Positions 1-8,334 of a DNA stretch of 64,000 nt are shown one piece after another (within the stretch, counting starts at the first letter, position 1; every line of letters starts with the position of its first letter). The notes under the pieces are model-generated. The model searched no databases. It was not told the DNA's origin and saw only the letters and a program-made list of their open reading frames with translations. Made by a program: the position numbers and the translations under genes. Source of the DNA: Pelosinus sp. IPA-1 (lineage in GTDB: Bacteria; Bacillota; Negativicutes; DSM-13327); NCBI RefSeq assembly GCF_030269905.1, contig NZ_BSVC01000007.1:62001-126000 (forward strand). Reading direction: 5' to 3'.

Positions 1-1
1 A

Positions 2-199
2 CATGATATTGATGAAGCGATTTATCTCAGTGATCGTATTGTTGTTATGACACCGCGGCCAGGTAAAATCGCTAAAATCGTTGATGTTCATATTCCAAGG
101 CCTCGTAGTCGTAATTATCCAGATTTTGTAGAAATAAGATCTCAAATTTTAGAGTTACTTCATTTTGCTGGCAAAAATAAGCCCGAATATTATCTGTGA
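2..199 (+). CDS. ABC transporter ATPase, C-terminal part (sulfonate/taurine type), truncated by window edge
   Basis: The window opens inside an open frame that ends with TGA at 197-199. The 65 visible residues start with HDIDEAIYLSDRIVVM, the switch-His (H-loop) region of SsuB/TauB/NrtD-type ATPases, followed by TPRPGKI. The Walker A, signature and Walker B motifs lie outside the window. The gene is followed 47 bp later by a matching substrate-binding lipoprotein and then nitrogenase-like D1K1, so it probably energises uptake of the compound that D1K1 acts on. The ATPase family is clear. The substrate is inferred only from family and context. Confidence 0.85.
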   Translation, partial: HDIDEAIYLSDRIVVMTPRPGKIAKIVDVHIPRPRSRNYPDFVEIRSQILELLHFAGKNKPEYYL

Positions 200-246
200 T
201 GACAGATGATATTTTCAAAATTAGATAGTGAGGAGCGATATTATAA

Positions 247-1248
247 ATGAAGAAAAGTAAACTAATTGCTACTAGCTTGATTTGTATTTTATTATTATTA
301 GCACTCTTGATAACTGGTTGTAGTCAAAGCCCAGCAGCAACGACAGCATCAACTGGACCGAAAAAAGTTAAAATCGGCTACTCGGGTGGTGCTTGTGAAG
401 CATTTATATTCAGTGCTTTTGAAAAAGGATTGTTTAAGGAAGAAGGATTGGATGTCGAGTTGGTTAAAGTTGATTTTGATACCTTGAAGGAATCCCTGGC
501 AACTGGAAAAATTGATGCTTCAAGTGGTATGGTTATGAAGTGGGTAAAACCTTTTGAACAAGGCGTAGATGCCGTATTTACATCAGGTATTCATACAGGT
601 TGTATCCAAATTTTAGTAAAGGAAAATTCCAATATAAAAAATATTACTGATTTAAAAGGGAAAGTCATTGCCAATAATGGTATGGGTGATGGGCCAATGA
701 TCCTAGCATCTCGCGCATTAGCTCATGCTGGTTTGGATTTCAAAAAAGATGTTCAATGGAAAGCCTACCCCGCCTCTGAGTTAGAGGGAGTATTGAACCG
801 GGGAGAAGCTGATGCAATTGCGTTAACTGACCCTATGGCTGAAATGGTAATTGCCAAAGGAAGTGGCATTAAGCTATTGGATACCGCTCATGATATGCCT
901 TATCATGATGAATATTGCTGCATGGCAACAATCAGCGGCAAACTATACCGCACAGATCCGGCGACTGCAGCAGCAATTACTAGGGGTATGATGAAGGGTG
1001 CTAAGTGGGTACAAGAACATCAAGATGAAGCTGCAAAGCTCATTATTGATAAAAAATATATTCCAGGAGACGCAGGGTTAGTGGCAAGACTTTTAAAAAG
1101 TTATAACTATATACCATCCCTTGATGGTGGCGAAAAAGCAGTAGACAATGCTGTTAGAGAAATGAAAGCCATTGGGGTCCTTGATGCGAGTACAGATGTG
1201 GAACAATTGAAGAAAAAAATATTTGTATGTTTGCCTGGGGTGCAATAA
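247..1248 (+). CDS. ABC transporter substrate-binding lipoprotein (SsuA/NMT1-like)
   Basis: This 333-residue secreted lipoprotein should capture a small organic ligand outside the membrane and hand it to an SsuBC-type transporter. A lysine-rich N terminus, a hydrophobic stretch and the lipobox LITGC (Cys about residue 25) mark a type II signal peptide. The mature part has the fold signatures of the nitrate/sulfonate/taurine (NMT1/THI5) class, for example KIGYSGG at the start and the DLKGKVIA segment. The ATG is preceded by GAGGAG. The stop codon TAA directly abuts the ATG of the nitrogenase-like D1 gene, so transporter and reductase are co-translated. A sulfonate, thioether or other organosulfur ligand is an inference from the neighbourhood. 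Confidence 0.88.
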   Translation: MKKSKLIATSLICILLLLALLITGCSQSPAATTASTGPKKVKIGYSGGACEAFIFSAFEKGLFKEEGLDVELVKVDFDTLKESLATGKIDASSGMVMKWVKPFEQGVDAVFTSGIHTGCIQILVKENSNIKNITDLKGKVIANNGMGDGPMILASRALAHAGLDFKKDVQWKAYPASELEGVLNRGEADAIALTDPMAEMVIAKGSGIKLLDTAHDMPYHDEYCCMATISGKLYRTDPATAAAITRGMMKGAKWVQEHQDEAAKLIIDKKYIPGDAGLVARLLKSYNYIPSLDGGEKAVDNAVREMKAIGVLDASTDVEQLKKKIFVCLPGVQ

Positions 1249-2739
1249 ATGAGTAATTTTGAACAAAAAGAACCACCACGTAGAGAGCATCGCTTACATG
1301 CTTGTATTGCTTCTGGCGGAACTCTAGCTGATATGGCAAACCGTAAGATGAAATGCTGCATTCCCGATGGGGAACGAAGTTTTTCGCAGAATAGTATATG
1401 CTTGTTGTTACCTGCGTTAGGTATGATGAACAGTATTCCTAATAGTGTTGTTTTAATGCATGGTGCCGTGGGTTGTGGTTCTTCCGCTCATGGCGGCAAT
1501 GCAGCAGTGAGAGCTGGTAATGTTCATCGCTGGGGTGCTGTAAAAGATGGGGTGTGGTTGTCGACAGCTCTTGATGAACGGGATGTTATTTGCGGTGGTG
1601 AAGAAAAGTTAGAAGAAGCGATCCGTGAGGTAGATCGTCGTTATAGCCCAACAATTATCTTTGTTGTGGCTGGTTGCGTTCCAGGAATTATCGGTGATGA
1701 TATTGATAGTGTAGCCCAGCGGCTCCAGTCGGAAGTTTCGGCTAAACTTCTTCCTGTTCATTGCGAAGGTTTTAAAACTAAGATATGGGCGACGGCTTAC
1801 GATGCAGTATATCATGCTCTTGGCCGGGTTATGCTCCAGGAAACATCAGAAAATATTTCTACGGAAAAACCAAAAAAACCGACAGTTAATTTAATGAATG
1901 TCTCTTCCATGGGACGCATTGATGAAGTAGAGTTGGAGAGATTGCTTATAGCCCTCGGATTAAATGTTAATATTTTTCCCGTATTTGCAAAACCAGAAAA
2001 AATGTATTCTATGACTCATGCTGATCTTTCAATTAGCACTTGCCCTACTCACGATGACTATATGCTCACTTATTTAAAGGAGAAATACAATATTCCCTAT
2101 ATCATTAAGCATATGCCAATTGGGATAAGTAACACAGGTGAGTGGTTACGTGGTGTTGCTGAGTTTTTTGGTTTGACAAACGAGGTAGAGGAGTTCATTA
2201 AAGAGGAAGAAGTAGAACTGAAAAAAGCATTAGAAGAATTCAAGCCACTATTTAGTGGTAAAAAAGTATTTGTTAGTGCTGGAGAATTTCGGGCACTTTC
2301 AACTGCAATCTTACTCGCAGAGCTTGGCTTTGAGGTTGTGGCAGTTCGGTCGTATCATCATGATGAATTTGCTGATACAGAATATGAGAAACTTGCCAAA
2401 ATTACGGCTAAAGATTTCCCGCTTAATATTGCGAACTGCCAACCTTTTGAGGAAGCAAATTTATTGCGCCGAGTTAAACCTGACATCTTTCTTGGGCATA
2501 TGAATGGCAATGCTACGGCAGCTAAACTTGGTGTGGCAACCACTGTTATTTATAATGTTGGTCTCCAATTTGTCGGCTATCAAGGAGCTTATCAATTGGC
2601 TCGCCGCTTACATCGCCAATTAACGAACCCTAATTTTAACCAAAATATTAGTAAGTGGGTCAACTTGCCCTATTCCCAAGGATGGTATGATCAAGATCCA
2701 TTTACTTACATCAAGAAGGGGGAGGCCCAAGGCGAATGA
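1249..2739 (+). CDS. Nitrogenase-like alpha (NifD-type) subunit D1
   Basis: Nitrogenase/oxidoreductase component 1 family, 496 residues, a normal length. Cys51, Cys76 (in AVGCGSS) and Cys143 (in AGCVPGIIGDD) fit the three alpha-subunit P-cluster ligands of NifD. Cys265, in STCPTHDDY before KYNIPY, aligns with the FeMo-co ligand Cys275. The segment GVATTVIYNVGLQF, which aligns with the His442 region of NifD, has no His. This suggests a NifB-derived cluster bound differently from true nitrogenase. The start codon directly follows the SsuA-like gene and the end overlaps K1 by 4 bp (ATGA). It is closest in appearance to D5 (same PP-RE-RL start and CEGFKTK). The substrate is unknown; reductive C-S cleavage is inferred from the neighbours. 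A NifE-like scaffold role is possible but less likely without a separate catalytic pair. Confidence 0.85.
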   Translation: MSNFEQKEPPRREHRLHACIASGGTLADMANRKMKCCIPDGERSFSQNSICLLLPALGMMNSIPNSVVLMHGAVGCGSSAHGGNAAVRAGNVHRWGAVKDGVWLSTALDERDVICGGEEKLEEAIREVDRRYSPTIIFVVAGCVPGIIGDDIDSVAQRLQSEVSAKLLPVHCEGFKTKIWATAYDAVYHALGRVMLQETSENISTEKPKKPTVNLMNVSSMGRIDEVELERLLIALGLNVNIFPVFAKPEKMYSMTHADLSISTCPTHDDYMLTYLKEKYNIPYIIKHMPIGISNTGEWLRGVAEFFGLTNEVEEFIKEEEVELKKALEEFKPLFSGKKVFVSAGEFRALSTAILLAELGFEVVAVRSYHHDEFADTEYEKLAKITAKDFPLNIANCQPFEEANLLRRVKPDIFLGHMNGNATAAKLGVATTVIYNVGLQFVGYQGAYQLARRLHRQLTNPNFNQNISKWVNLPYSQGWYDQDPFTYIKKGEAQGE

Positions 2740-4079
2740 GTAATTTTATTGAACGACCTCGTTTTACCTGTGCATTGGGCGGAGCGATGGCTACAGTGAC
2801 TGCTTTGCCTAAGGGGGTGCCCATTTTACATGCCCCATCAGGGTGCGCGGGCAATCATGCATGGACACAAGCAGGGGGATGCGGTCTACAGGTAGGAGGC
2901 TATTGTGGTGGACTTAGTATACCAGGTTCTAATGTCCAAGAAAAAGAAGTTGTTTTTGGTGGTACGGAACGGTTAGAGGAACAAATCAATAATACGTTAA
3001 AGGTCATGGATGGGGATTTGTATGTTGTATTGACCAGTTGTGTTACTGATATCATCGGTGATGATGTTGCTTCCGTTGTTAGGCCGCTGAGAGACAAAGG
3101 TATCGATATTATCCATGCTGAGACAGGAGGCTTTAAAGGGAACTCCTATTTGGGATATGAATTAGTATTAGAAAGTTTATTAGGAACATATATTTCAAAA
3201 GGTAAGACTAAGAAAGGCAGTGTTAATGTATGGGGGATTGCACCTTACTTTGATGTATTTTGGCGGGGTAATCTAGAAGGAATAAGAAACTTATTGAGAA
3301 AATTAGATCTTGAAGTCAATACCTTCTTTACCATCGACGATAGTCTTGCAGGTATTCAACAGGCTGGTTCGGCTGAACTTAATATTGTAGTTTCGAGTGT
3401 AATAGGGGAAAAAACAGCTGAAATTAGTCGTGAAATACATGGTATCCCTTATCTAATGACTGACCTTCCTATTGGTCCTGCGGCTAGTGATGAATTTTTA
3501 CGTACTGTTGGCAGCGCATTACATCTTGACCAGGAATTTGTAGAAAAGGTGATTGTTCAGGAAAATCTACGCTACTATCAGCTACTTGAACCCATGACAG
3601 ATTGCTTTAATGACATGGATTTGCAGCGATATGCGGCTGTGATTGGCGATTCTAATTATGCAGTATCTATTGCACGTTTTCTCTCTGAGGATTTAGGTTG
3701 GCTACCTGAGGTTGTTGCGATTACCGATGTGCTAGATGAAGAGAAACAGTCATTCATCATGGCAAGATTGACCAGTCTCACATCCAGGGTAACTCCTAAG
3801 ATCATTTTCGCTGATAATAGTACAGAAATAGCAGGGCAAGTAAAAGAGCACTGGGCAAATCAGCAAGGGAAAGGCGGCAAATATAACAATCCATTAACTC
3901 CGGCGTTTGTCGTTGGTAGTTCGTTAGATCGTCCTTTAGCTACAGATCTAGGCGCAGCACATTTGAGTGTAAGTTTTCCTGTAGCTAATCGGGCAGTGAT
4001 TGATCGAGGTTATACAGGTTATCATGGAGGTTTACGCCTTATTGAAGACTTGATTAGCACTATGATTATTAATCGATAA
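2736..4079 (+). CDS. Nitrogenase-like beta (NifK-type) subunit K1
   Basis: Partner of D1, 447 residues. Cys12 (in FTCALGG), Cys37 (in APSGCAG) and Cys102 (in TSCVTDIIGDD) match the three beta-subunit P-cluster ligands. The following ETGGFKG block is shared by all five K-type proteins in the window. NifN-type scaffolds usually lose one of these Cys, so a catalytic NifK-like role is favoured. The ATG overlaps the D1 stop (ATGA) after a strong AAGGGGGAGG ribosome site, so translation is coupled. The N terminus SNFIERPRF is almost the same as in K5 (SKFIERPRY), marking the D1K1 and K5D5 pairs as one subgroup. Confidence 0.85.
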   Translation: MSNFIERPRFTCALGGAMATVTALPKGVPILHAPSGCAGNHAWTQAGGCGLQVGGYCGGLSIPGSNVQEKEVVFGGTERLEEQINNTLKVMDGDLYVVLTSCVTDIIGDDVASVVRPLRDKGIDIIHAETGGFKGNSYLGYELVLESLLGTYISKGKTKKGSVNVWGIAPYFDVFWRGNLEGIRNLLRKLDLEVNTFFTIDDSLAGIQQAGSAELNIVVSSVIGEKTAEISREIHGIPYLMTDLPIGPAASDEFLRTVGSALHLDQEFVEKVIVQENLRYYQLLEPMTDCFNDMDLQRYAAVIGDSNYAVSIARFLSEDLGWLPEVVAITDVLDEEKQSFIMARLTSLTSRVTPKIIFADNSTEIAGQVKEHWANQQGKGGKYNNPLTPAFVVGSSLDRPLATDLGAAHLSVSFPVANRAVIDRGYTGYHGGLRLIEDLISTMIINR

Positions 4080-4108
4080 TCATTAATATATTAATTTAGA
4101 ATTAGCAT

Positions 4109-4168
4109 AGCTGATCAGGAATGAACTGAAGGCAAAGTTAGCTTTGAAAAGAGCAATCTTTGCCTTTT
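4109..4168 (+). promoter_or_regulatory. Leader element L1 (shared attenuator) before the DUF2292 gene
   Basis: One of 18 copies of a shared leader. GCT, then GA, then the helix TCAG/CTGA around a 7-nt loop, then a single A and GGC. GGC is both the partner of GCT and the first part of the terminator stem GGCAAAG/CTTTGCC with a T-run. L1, L5 and L17 share nearly the same terminator stem (GGCAAAG with CAATCTTTGCC). Confidence 0.8.
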
Positions 4169-4189
4169 CATCATATAAGGAGGATTCTT

Positions 4190-4609
4190 ATGGCGGAATT
4201 TCTTGTAAACGATCGAAATGCAGTGACAGAGTTGAGGCGAGGAGGGTCTAACATGGGGAAGATGAGCTCAATAAAACCGTTATCCTCTCAGGTATTTGAA
4301 ATTATAGAATGCTTTTTATATACGGTACAGTACGGACAACTCATTTTAGCCATACAAGATGGAATTGTTGTCAAAATAGAAAAAATAGAAAAATTTATAA
4401 TTTCGGCAAAAAGCCGAGATGCAAAATCTTCAAAAGTAGATAAGCCCTTAAAAAAGCATCCCTTGCAAACTAAAATATTGACTGAATTACAGAGTATCAG
4501 GTATGGACAGTTGGTCATTCGTCTTGATAACGGTCAAGTTGAGCAAATTGAAAAAACAGAAAAAAGACGGGTTAATGAACTAGAGGGATTGTATGGAGAT
4601 GGAATATAA
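4190..4609 (+). CDS. Protein with two DUF2292 (YezD-like) repeats
   Basis: 139 residues from the ATG at 4190, which follows TAAGGAGG. A second in-frame ATG at 4253 also has a good site (GAGGAGG) and may be the real start. Two copies of the small YezD/DUF2292 module are visible: one around VQYGQLILAIQDGIVVKIEK and one around IRYGQLVIRLDNGQVEQIEK. Family members are normally about 55-60 residues with one module. They are often found with cysteine and sulfur-assimilation genes, but the biochemical role is not known. The gene stands alone behind leader L1 and is closed by a strong terminator. The duplication suggests an intramolecular version of a normal dimer, which is my inference. Confidence 0.75.
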   Translation: MAEFLVNDRNAVTELRRGGSNMGKMSSIKPLSSQVFEIIECFLYTVQYGQLILAIQDGIVVKIEKIEKFIISAKSRDAKSSKVDKPLKKHPLQTKILTELQSIRYGQLVIRLDNGQVEQIEKTEKRRVNELEGLYGDGI

Positions 4610-4621
4610 TTCTTTTTTATA

Positions 4622-4660
4622 GAAAAAACAACAAGCATTTTATATTGCTTGTTGTTTTTT
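4622..4660 (+). terminator. Intrinsic terminator after the DUF2292 gene
   Basis: The stem CAACAAGCA/TGCTTGTTG, flanked by A and T runs, starts about 15 bp after the stop codon. The A/T runs on both sides make it able to work in both directions. Confidence 0.85.
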
Positions 4661-4683
4661 CTTATACGTCTTCGAGTACTTCG

Positions 4684-4854
4684 TCAGGACTTCATTGCTC
4701 TTAGCTTTTGCAAGGCTGCTCGAATAGCGATGATTTCTTTTATTCGTTTGGTTTCCCGTGGGTTAATCAGTCCAATTTTATTATACTCTGCTACATTACT
4801 GATTCGTTGATTGTCAAAATTCGGATAAACAGTACTGTTATTAGGATAGATCCA
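4684..4854 (-). pseudogene. Unrecognised coding remnant downstream of the corrinoid protein gene
   Basis: On the minus strand an open frame of about 56 codons (ending ALQKLRAMKS and stop) reads like protein sequence. It includes the ordered piece RISNVAEYNKIGLINPRE. It has no start codon, and stop codons lie immediately upstream. It could be the 3' end of a decayed gene that once followed the corrinoid protein gene. The family is not recognised. It may be chance coding-like sequence. Confidence 0.3.
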
Positions 4855-4867
4855 TTATTAGTTTAGA

Positions 4868-5536
4868 CTATACAGCGACTTCGCTAGGATCACTCACGAG
4901 TCTTCGCGCAAGCTTTACAGCATCAGCAGCATTTACAGCATAGCCGTCAGCTCCTATTTTATCTGCAAAGCTTTGGGAAATGGGTCCGCCACCAATGACT
5001 ACCTTATATCGGTCTTTTATCTTTTCCTTCTTCAAAAGATGCACAACTTCATCCATTCCATCCATAGTCGTGGTCATCAGTGTTGCTAATGCGATAATAT
5101 CTGCATTGACTTCTTTGGCCTTATCAATGAATTGCTGAGGTGGAATATCTCTGCCTAGGTCGAAAACCTCAAATCCTGAAGTCTCAAGCATTATTTTTAC
5201 TAAATTCTTTCCAATATCGTGAGTATCACCTTCGACAACACCGATTACGACCTTATGTTTTACTCCATGTGTATTTGCTTTGATATGTGGTTTTAATACA
5301 TCAAGACCTGCATACATTGCATCTGAGCAGAGGAGTAACTCAGGAATAAAGTACTCCTCTTCCTCAAATAATTTTCCGGCTTTTTCCATACCGTGGGAAA
5401 GGCCCTGATCAATTGCGTCATAGGCGTCGATTCCTTGTGCAACAATTTCATTTGAAAGTGTTATGACCTCATCATCATCCATTTCAACAACAGCATCAGA
5501 TAGCTTTTGAAAAATTTCTTTATTATTTATTGACAT
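4868..5536 (-). CDS. Methyltransferase-cognate corrinoid protein (MtbC/MttC family)
   Basis: 222 residues, the usual length for a one-module corrinoid protein. Residues 1 to about 90 form the helical cap (B12-binding-2), including the KLFEEEEYFIPELL segment. Then comes a Rossmann B12-binding domain with the signature DTHDIGKN, whose His is the lower cobalt ligand. Such proteins carry a methyl group between a substrate-specific methyltransferase and an acceptor methyltransferase. The gene lies downstream of the DUF1638 gene on the same strand, behind leader L2. The URO-D-type acceptor methyltransferase at 46631 is a possible partner. No substrate-specific MttB/MtsB-type methyltransferase gene is visible here. 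The start is set by ATG with GGGGG upstream. Confidence 0.92.
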   Translation of the reverse strand: MSINNKEIFQKLSDAVVEMDDDEVITLSNEIVAQGIDAYDAIDQGLSHGMEKAGKLFEEEEYFIPELLLCSDAMYAGLDVLKPHIKANTHGVKHKVVIGVVEGDTHDIGKNLVKIMLETSGFEVFDLGRDIPPQQFIDKAKEVNADIIALATLMTTTMDGMDEVVHLLKKEKIKDRYKVVIGGGPISQSFADKIGADGYAVNAADAVKLARRLVSDPSEVAV

Positions 5537-5585
5537 TTAAAGACCCCCTTATTTATTTAACGTAATCAATTGCTAGAAAGGCATT

Positions 5586-5633
5586 GATTATTTCCAAGGA
5601 ACAAAATCAATATTTTGCTCCTTGGAAATAATC
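5586..5633. terminator. Long inverted repeat between the DUF1638 and corrinoid genes
   Basis: GATTATTTCCAAGGA and TCCTTGGAAATAATC form a nearly perfect stem of more than 20 bp (including the CAAAAT/ATTTTG core) with a very short loop. It could reduce read-through or set the ratio of the two transcripts. The T-tract is weak. Confidence 0.6.
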
Positions 5634-5645
5634 CTGTCATTTTAA

Positions 5646-5736
5646 TGGAATCAGAAAGTACTTTCCGATTCTAAGTAAGGGCAACTAAGATTTCTGACTG
5701 TATCTGAGGACTTGTCACAAGCCAAGCTTTTTCTTA
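5646..5736 (+). repeat. Dispersed ~98-bp repeat, degenerate copy
   Basis: It follows the same order as the intact copies (GGAATCAGAAAGT hairpin, AAGTAAG block, GACTTG...CAAG terminator hairpin) but with many substitutions. It is directly followed by an intact copy. Confidence 0.75.
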
Positions 5737-5835
5737 CGGAATCAGAAAGTATAACACTTTCTTGATTCCAAGTAAGAACGACTAAGGCTTCTGCCTGCGT
5801 CCGAAGACTTGGCACAAGCCAAGTCTTTTCTTATC
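5737..5835 (+). repeat. Dispersed ~98-bp repeat, intact copy overlapping the end of the DUF1638 gene
   Basis: The unit has a 5' hairpin (GGAATCA...TTGATTCC), a central GGCTTCTGCCTGCGTCC block and a 3' hairpin GACTTGGC/GCCAAGTC followed by TTTT. Similar copies lie at 22409 (inverted), 43079 and 45736, with a short fragment at about 18151. The last 17 codons of the DUF1638 gene, on the opposite strand, lie inside it. Confidence 0.9.
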
Positions 5836-6516
5836 ATGTAGGGTTTCTCTAGTCTTATCACAAATTCCAAATAAATCTTCTTCGATTCGTTCAAAGGGCG
5901 CAATGTGGGCAAAATGTTCTTCGTCCCACGGACCGTTTACGATTTTTTGAATATAGGCATCATTGCCTTGTACAGTATCATAACGGAGTTTAAGCAATTC
6001 GGCGATTTGCTTGGATTGTTGCATCGTAGCCTCTTCCTCATTGCAACCAGTATGAATAAACAATATTTTTTTATAGCTGTCATACATTCGGTCAAGAATT
6101 CGTAAGGCTTTTTTCTCTCCATACTTTTCACAAACTCGTTGGTGCTCGGAAAGGATATTTCTTTCTGTGATCATCCATCCACAGGACAAATAAAAGGTTC
6201 CTTTTTCTTGCTTAACAAAATCTTCATATGTTGCCTTTGAACCAAGAAGGATGGGCAGACAATCGTGAACTCTAGGAATGATTAAAGGAGTACCAGATGC
6301 TTTTAGATTCTTGGTTGATCCGCCACAAAGACCAAAGGCAAAAATAATCTTTGAATGCTCTAAGGAACGGTCTAGAATATCCTGCAATTCCTTGTGTAAT
6401 TTTTGTGGATAGAGGTGAAGTTTCATGGAAATAAACTCATATTCTACGGGGTTATCAGGTTTTATTGCGAGTAGTTCTTCTTTCATTACTTCACAAGCGA
6501 TGATTTTGAGGGTCAT
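5782..6516 (-). CDS. DUF1638 protein associated with corrinoid methyl transfer
   Basis: The start was set at the ATG at 6516, preceded by GGAGGTGAAGG, giving 244 residues. The frame is open further upstream but has no better site, and that part lies in the L2 terminator. DUF1638 proteins are found next to methylamine and methylthiol corrinoid proteins. Their role is not firmly established. Visible conserved features are CGGSTKNL, the RVHDC segment, SCGW and HTGCNEEE with several Cys. The C-terminal tail KKRLGLCQVFGRRQKP is encoded by the dispersed repeat, so the native end was probably replaced when the repeat inserted. The corrinoid protein gene follows on the same strand. Confidence 0.85.
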   Translation of the reverse strand: MTLKIIACEVMKEELLAIKPDNPVEYEFISMKLHLYPQKLHKELQDILDRSLEHSKIIFAFGLCGGSTKNLKASGTPLIIPRVHDCLPILLGSKATYEDFVKQEKGTFYLSCGWMITERNILSEHQRVCEKYGEKKALRILDRMYDSYKKILFIHTGCNEEEATMQQSKQIAELLKLRYDTVQGNDAYIQKIVNGPWDEEHFAHIAPFERIEEDLFGICDKTRETLHDKKRLGLCQVFGRRQKP

Positions 6517-6540
6517 GAGACCTTCACCTCCATGTTTTAT

Positions 6541-6606
6541 GAAAAAAAAAAGGCTAAGTATCACCTCGCGGTGATGACTTAGTCTCCGTTTTCTTCGGTC
6601 AACCAA
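6541..6606 (-). promoter_or_regulatory. Leader element L2 (minus strand) before DUF1638 and the corrinoid protein
   Basis: Read on the minus strand: GTT-GA-CCG, loop AAGAAAA, CGG-A-GAC. The pair GTT/GAC replaces GCT/GGC of other copies. The 3' half enters a terminator CTAAGT...ACTTAG with a long T-run, ending just before the DUF1638 ribosome site. A TTGACA box lies upstream on this strand at 6689-6694. Confidence 0.75.
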
Positions 6607-6831
6607 AGATCATTATATTTATTTAGTGCCTGAGTTTTACTTTATAATAATTCTAATATATAATTAAAATATTATATTTAGGTTGTGTTGTCAATGCTTT
6701 TTTGCATTAAAAGGAGTAATATATTTAAAAACTACAGGTTCTATTGCTAAAATGATAAAACTGCATATAATGGCAGTTAAAGATTATAAGATACTATTTC
6801 TATCAGTCTCAATTCTTTTAATTATTCCTTA

Positions 6832-6860
6832 TTGACAGATGAGATTGCTGGTGATATTCT
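6832..6860 (+). promoter_or_regulatory. Sigma-A-type promoter for L3/YeiH
   Basis: TTGACA (6832-6837), 17-bp spacer, TATTCT (6855-6860). The predicted +1 is about 15 nt before L3. Confidence 0.7.
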
Positions 6861-6879
6861 TAAGGAAATAAATAGTAAG

Positions 6880-6944
6880 AGCTGATTGGAAAACCAAAGG
6901 CCGAAGATGTCCCCATTATGAGAGGGGCATCTGAGGCCTTTTTT
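6880..6944 (+). promoter_or_regulatory. Leader element L3 before the YeiH-type transporter
   Basis: GCT-GA-TTGG, loop AAAA, CCAA-A-GGC. GGC runs into the terminator stem AGGCC..GGCCT with AGATG..CATCT and a T-run. Helix 2 (TTGG/CCAA) differs from the TCAG/CTGA of other copies but stays paired. Confidence 0.8.
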
Positions 6945-6983
6945 ATTTGCAATCACTTAAAAATTAAGAAGGGGGATGACTCA

Positions 6984-8324
6984 ATGGCAGGTACAACACA
7001 ATCTACGCTTCCTTGGTATCAAAGAGAAGATACCTGGGCAATTATTATTGCTTTAGGACTTGTTTTGGCCATTACGGCTGCGTTTTTTGGTGGGGTGATA
7101 GGAGTATTCAAATCAATGGCAGTTAGTATTCCTGGGTGGTCTAATGATGTAAGTAAAGTTACTGCTGGGCTGAGTAAAAATATTACTGGAATCTTTTTAT
7201 TATTTGGGTTTTTTCTTGTAGCTTTTTCGATTGGTGCTCGCACAATGGGTTATAATGTTAAAAAATTTATCGCAGGTTTCACAGTATTATTTATTGCGAG
7301 TGTGCTCATTTCTATCCTAGGTTCCAATACGTTTATTAAAGATTGGCAGCTAGAGACTCCGCTACTTGCCTTGCTATTCGGCCTTATTATCGGTAATACT
7401 GTGACACTGCCACAATGGTTCCAGGCTGGATTAAAAACGGAATACTACGTAAAAACTGGTATTGTTCTTATGGGAGCCACCTTACCCTTTACCATCATTA
7501 TGCAAGCGGGTCCTTTAGCAATATTGCAAGCAACAATTGTTTCTGTTATCACTTTCGGAGTGATTTACTTTGCTGCAACCCGTTTATTTGGTCTGGATGA
7601 ACGTTTTGCTGCCTGCTTAGGGGCGGGTGGATCAATTTGCGGAGTATCGGCTGCCATTGCCATTGGTGGTGCTTGCCGTGCGAAAAAAGAGCATGTTTCT
7701 GTGGCGATATCTATGGTCATTGTTTGGGCCGTAGTAATGATATTTGTACTTCCTCTGTGGGCAAAGCAACTAGGTATGGGGGCTGGACCTGCCGGGGCCT
7801 GGATTGGTACTTCGGAGTTTGCTGATGCAGCTGGCTTTGCGGCTGCTGAGGCAATGGGAGATGAAAGATCTGTTAAAACCTTTACGCTAATGAAAGTTGT
7901 TGGTCGAGACATGTTTGTCGGTGTATGGGCGTTGGTGGTTGCTTTTTTATCCGTAACAATTTGGGAAAACAAAAGTTCTGCTACAGCGGAGCGTATCGAT
8001 AAAGGAGAAATATGGCGTCGTTTCCCTAAATTTATCATCGGTTTTTTTGCAGCCTCAATCTTTGTCACAATGCTTATTGCAATGATGGAACCGAAATCCG
8101 CGTCGGATTTTTCAAAAGATGCTATAGGCTCCATTAAAACATTACGTGGCTGGACATTTACTTGGACCTTTCTGAGTATTGGATTTACCACCCGTTTCCG
8201 TGAGTTAACTTCGTTTGGTTGGAAACCGTTAGTGGCATTTACCATTGGTGTGCTAATCAATGTGCCCCTTGGTTATTGGCTATCAAATGTAGTGTTTGTA
8301 GACTATTGGTTGAACATTAAATAA
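6984..8324 (+). CDS. YeiH-family (UPF0324) membrane transporter, putative sulfate/sulfite or organosulfonate exporter
   Basis: 446 residues from the ATG at 6984 (GGGGG site 8 bp upstream; the upstream open part overlaps leader L3). About ten or more hydrophobic segments are visible. The conserved CLGAGGSICGVSAAIA block is typical of the YeiH/PSE family. Family annotation as a sulfate exporter is by prediction, not direct proof. The protein is longer than E. coli YeiH, mainly at the N terminus and in a middle loop. Its place behind L3 ties it to the sulfur regulon. It may remove sulfite or sulfate set free from sulfonates, which is inference. The small 8335 gene follows 10 bp later. Confidence 0.8.
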   Translation: MAGTTQSTLPWYQREDTWAIIIALGLVLAITAAFFGGVIGVFKSMAVSIPGWSNDVSKVTAGLSKNITGIFLLFGFFLVAFSIGARTMGYNVKKFIAGFTVLFIASVLISILGSNTFIKDWQLETPLLALLFGLIIGNTVTLPQWFQAGLKTEYYVKTGIVLMGATLPFTIIMQAGPLAILQATIVSVITFGVIYFAATRLFGLDERFAACLGAGGSICGVSAAIAIGGACRAKKEHVSVAISMVIVWAVVMIFVLPLWAKQLGMGAGPAGAWIGTSEFADAAGFAAAEAMGDERSVKTFTLMKVVGRDMFVGVWALVVAFLSVTIWENKSSATAERIDKGEIWRRFPKFIIGFFAASIFVTMLIAMMEPKSASDFSKDAIGSIKTLRGWTFTWTFLSIGFTTRFRELTSFGWKPLVAFTIGVLINVPLGYWLSNVVFVDYWLNIK

Positions 8325-8334
8325 ATTAAGTTTC

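Noticed and set aside
7565-8260. 231-aa minus-strand frame
   Set aside because: Shadow of the YeiH-type gene; Ala/Thr/Ile-rich, and no ribosome site or domain.
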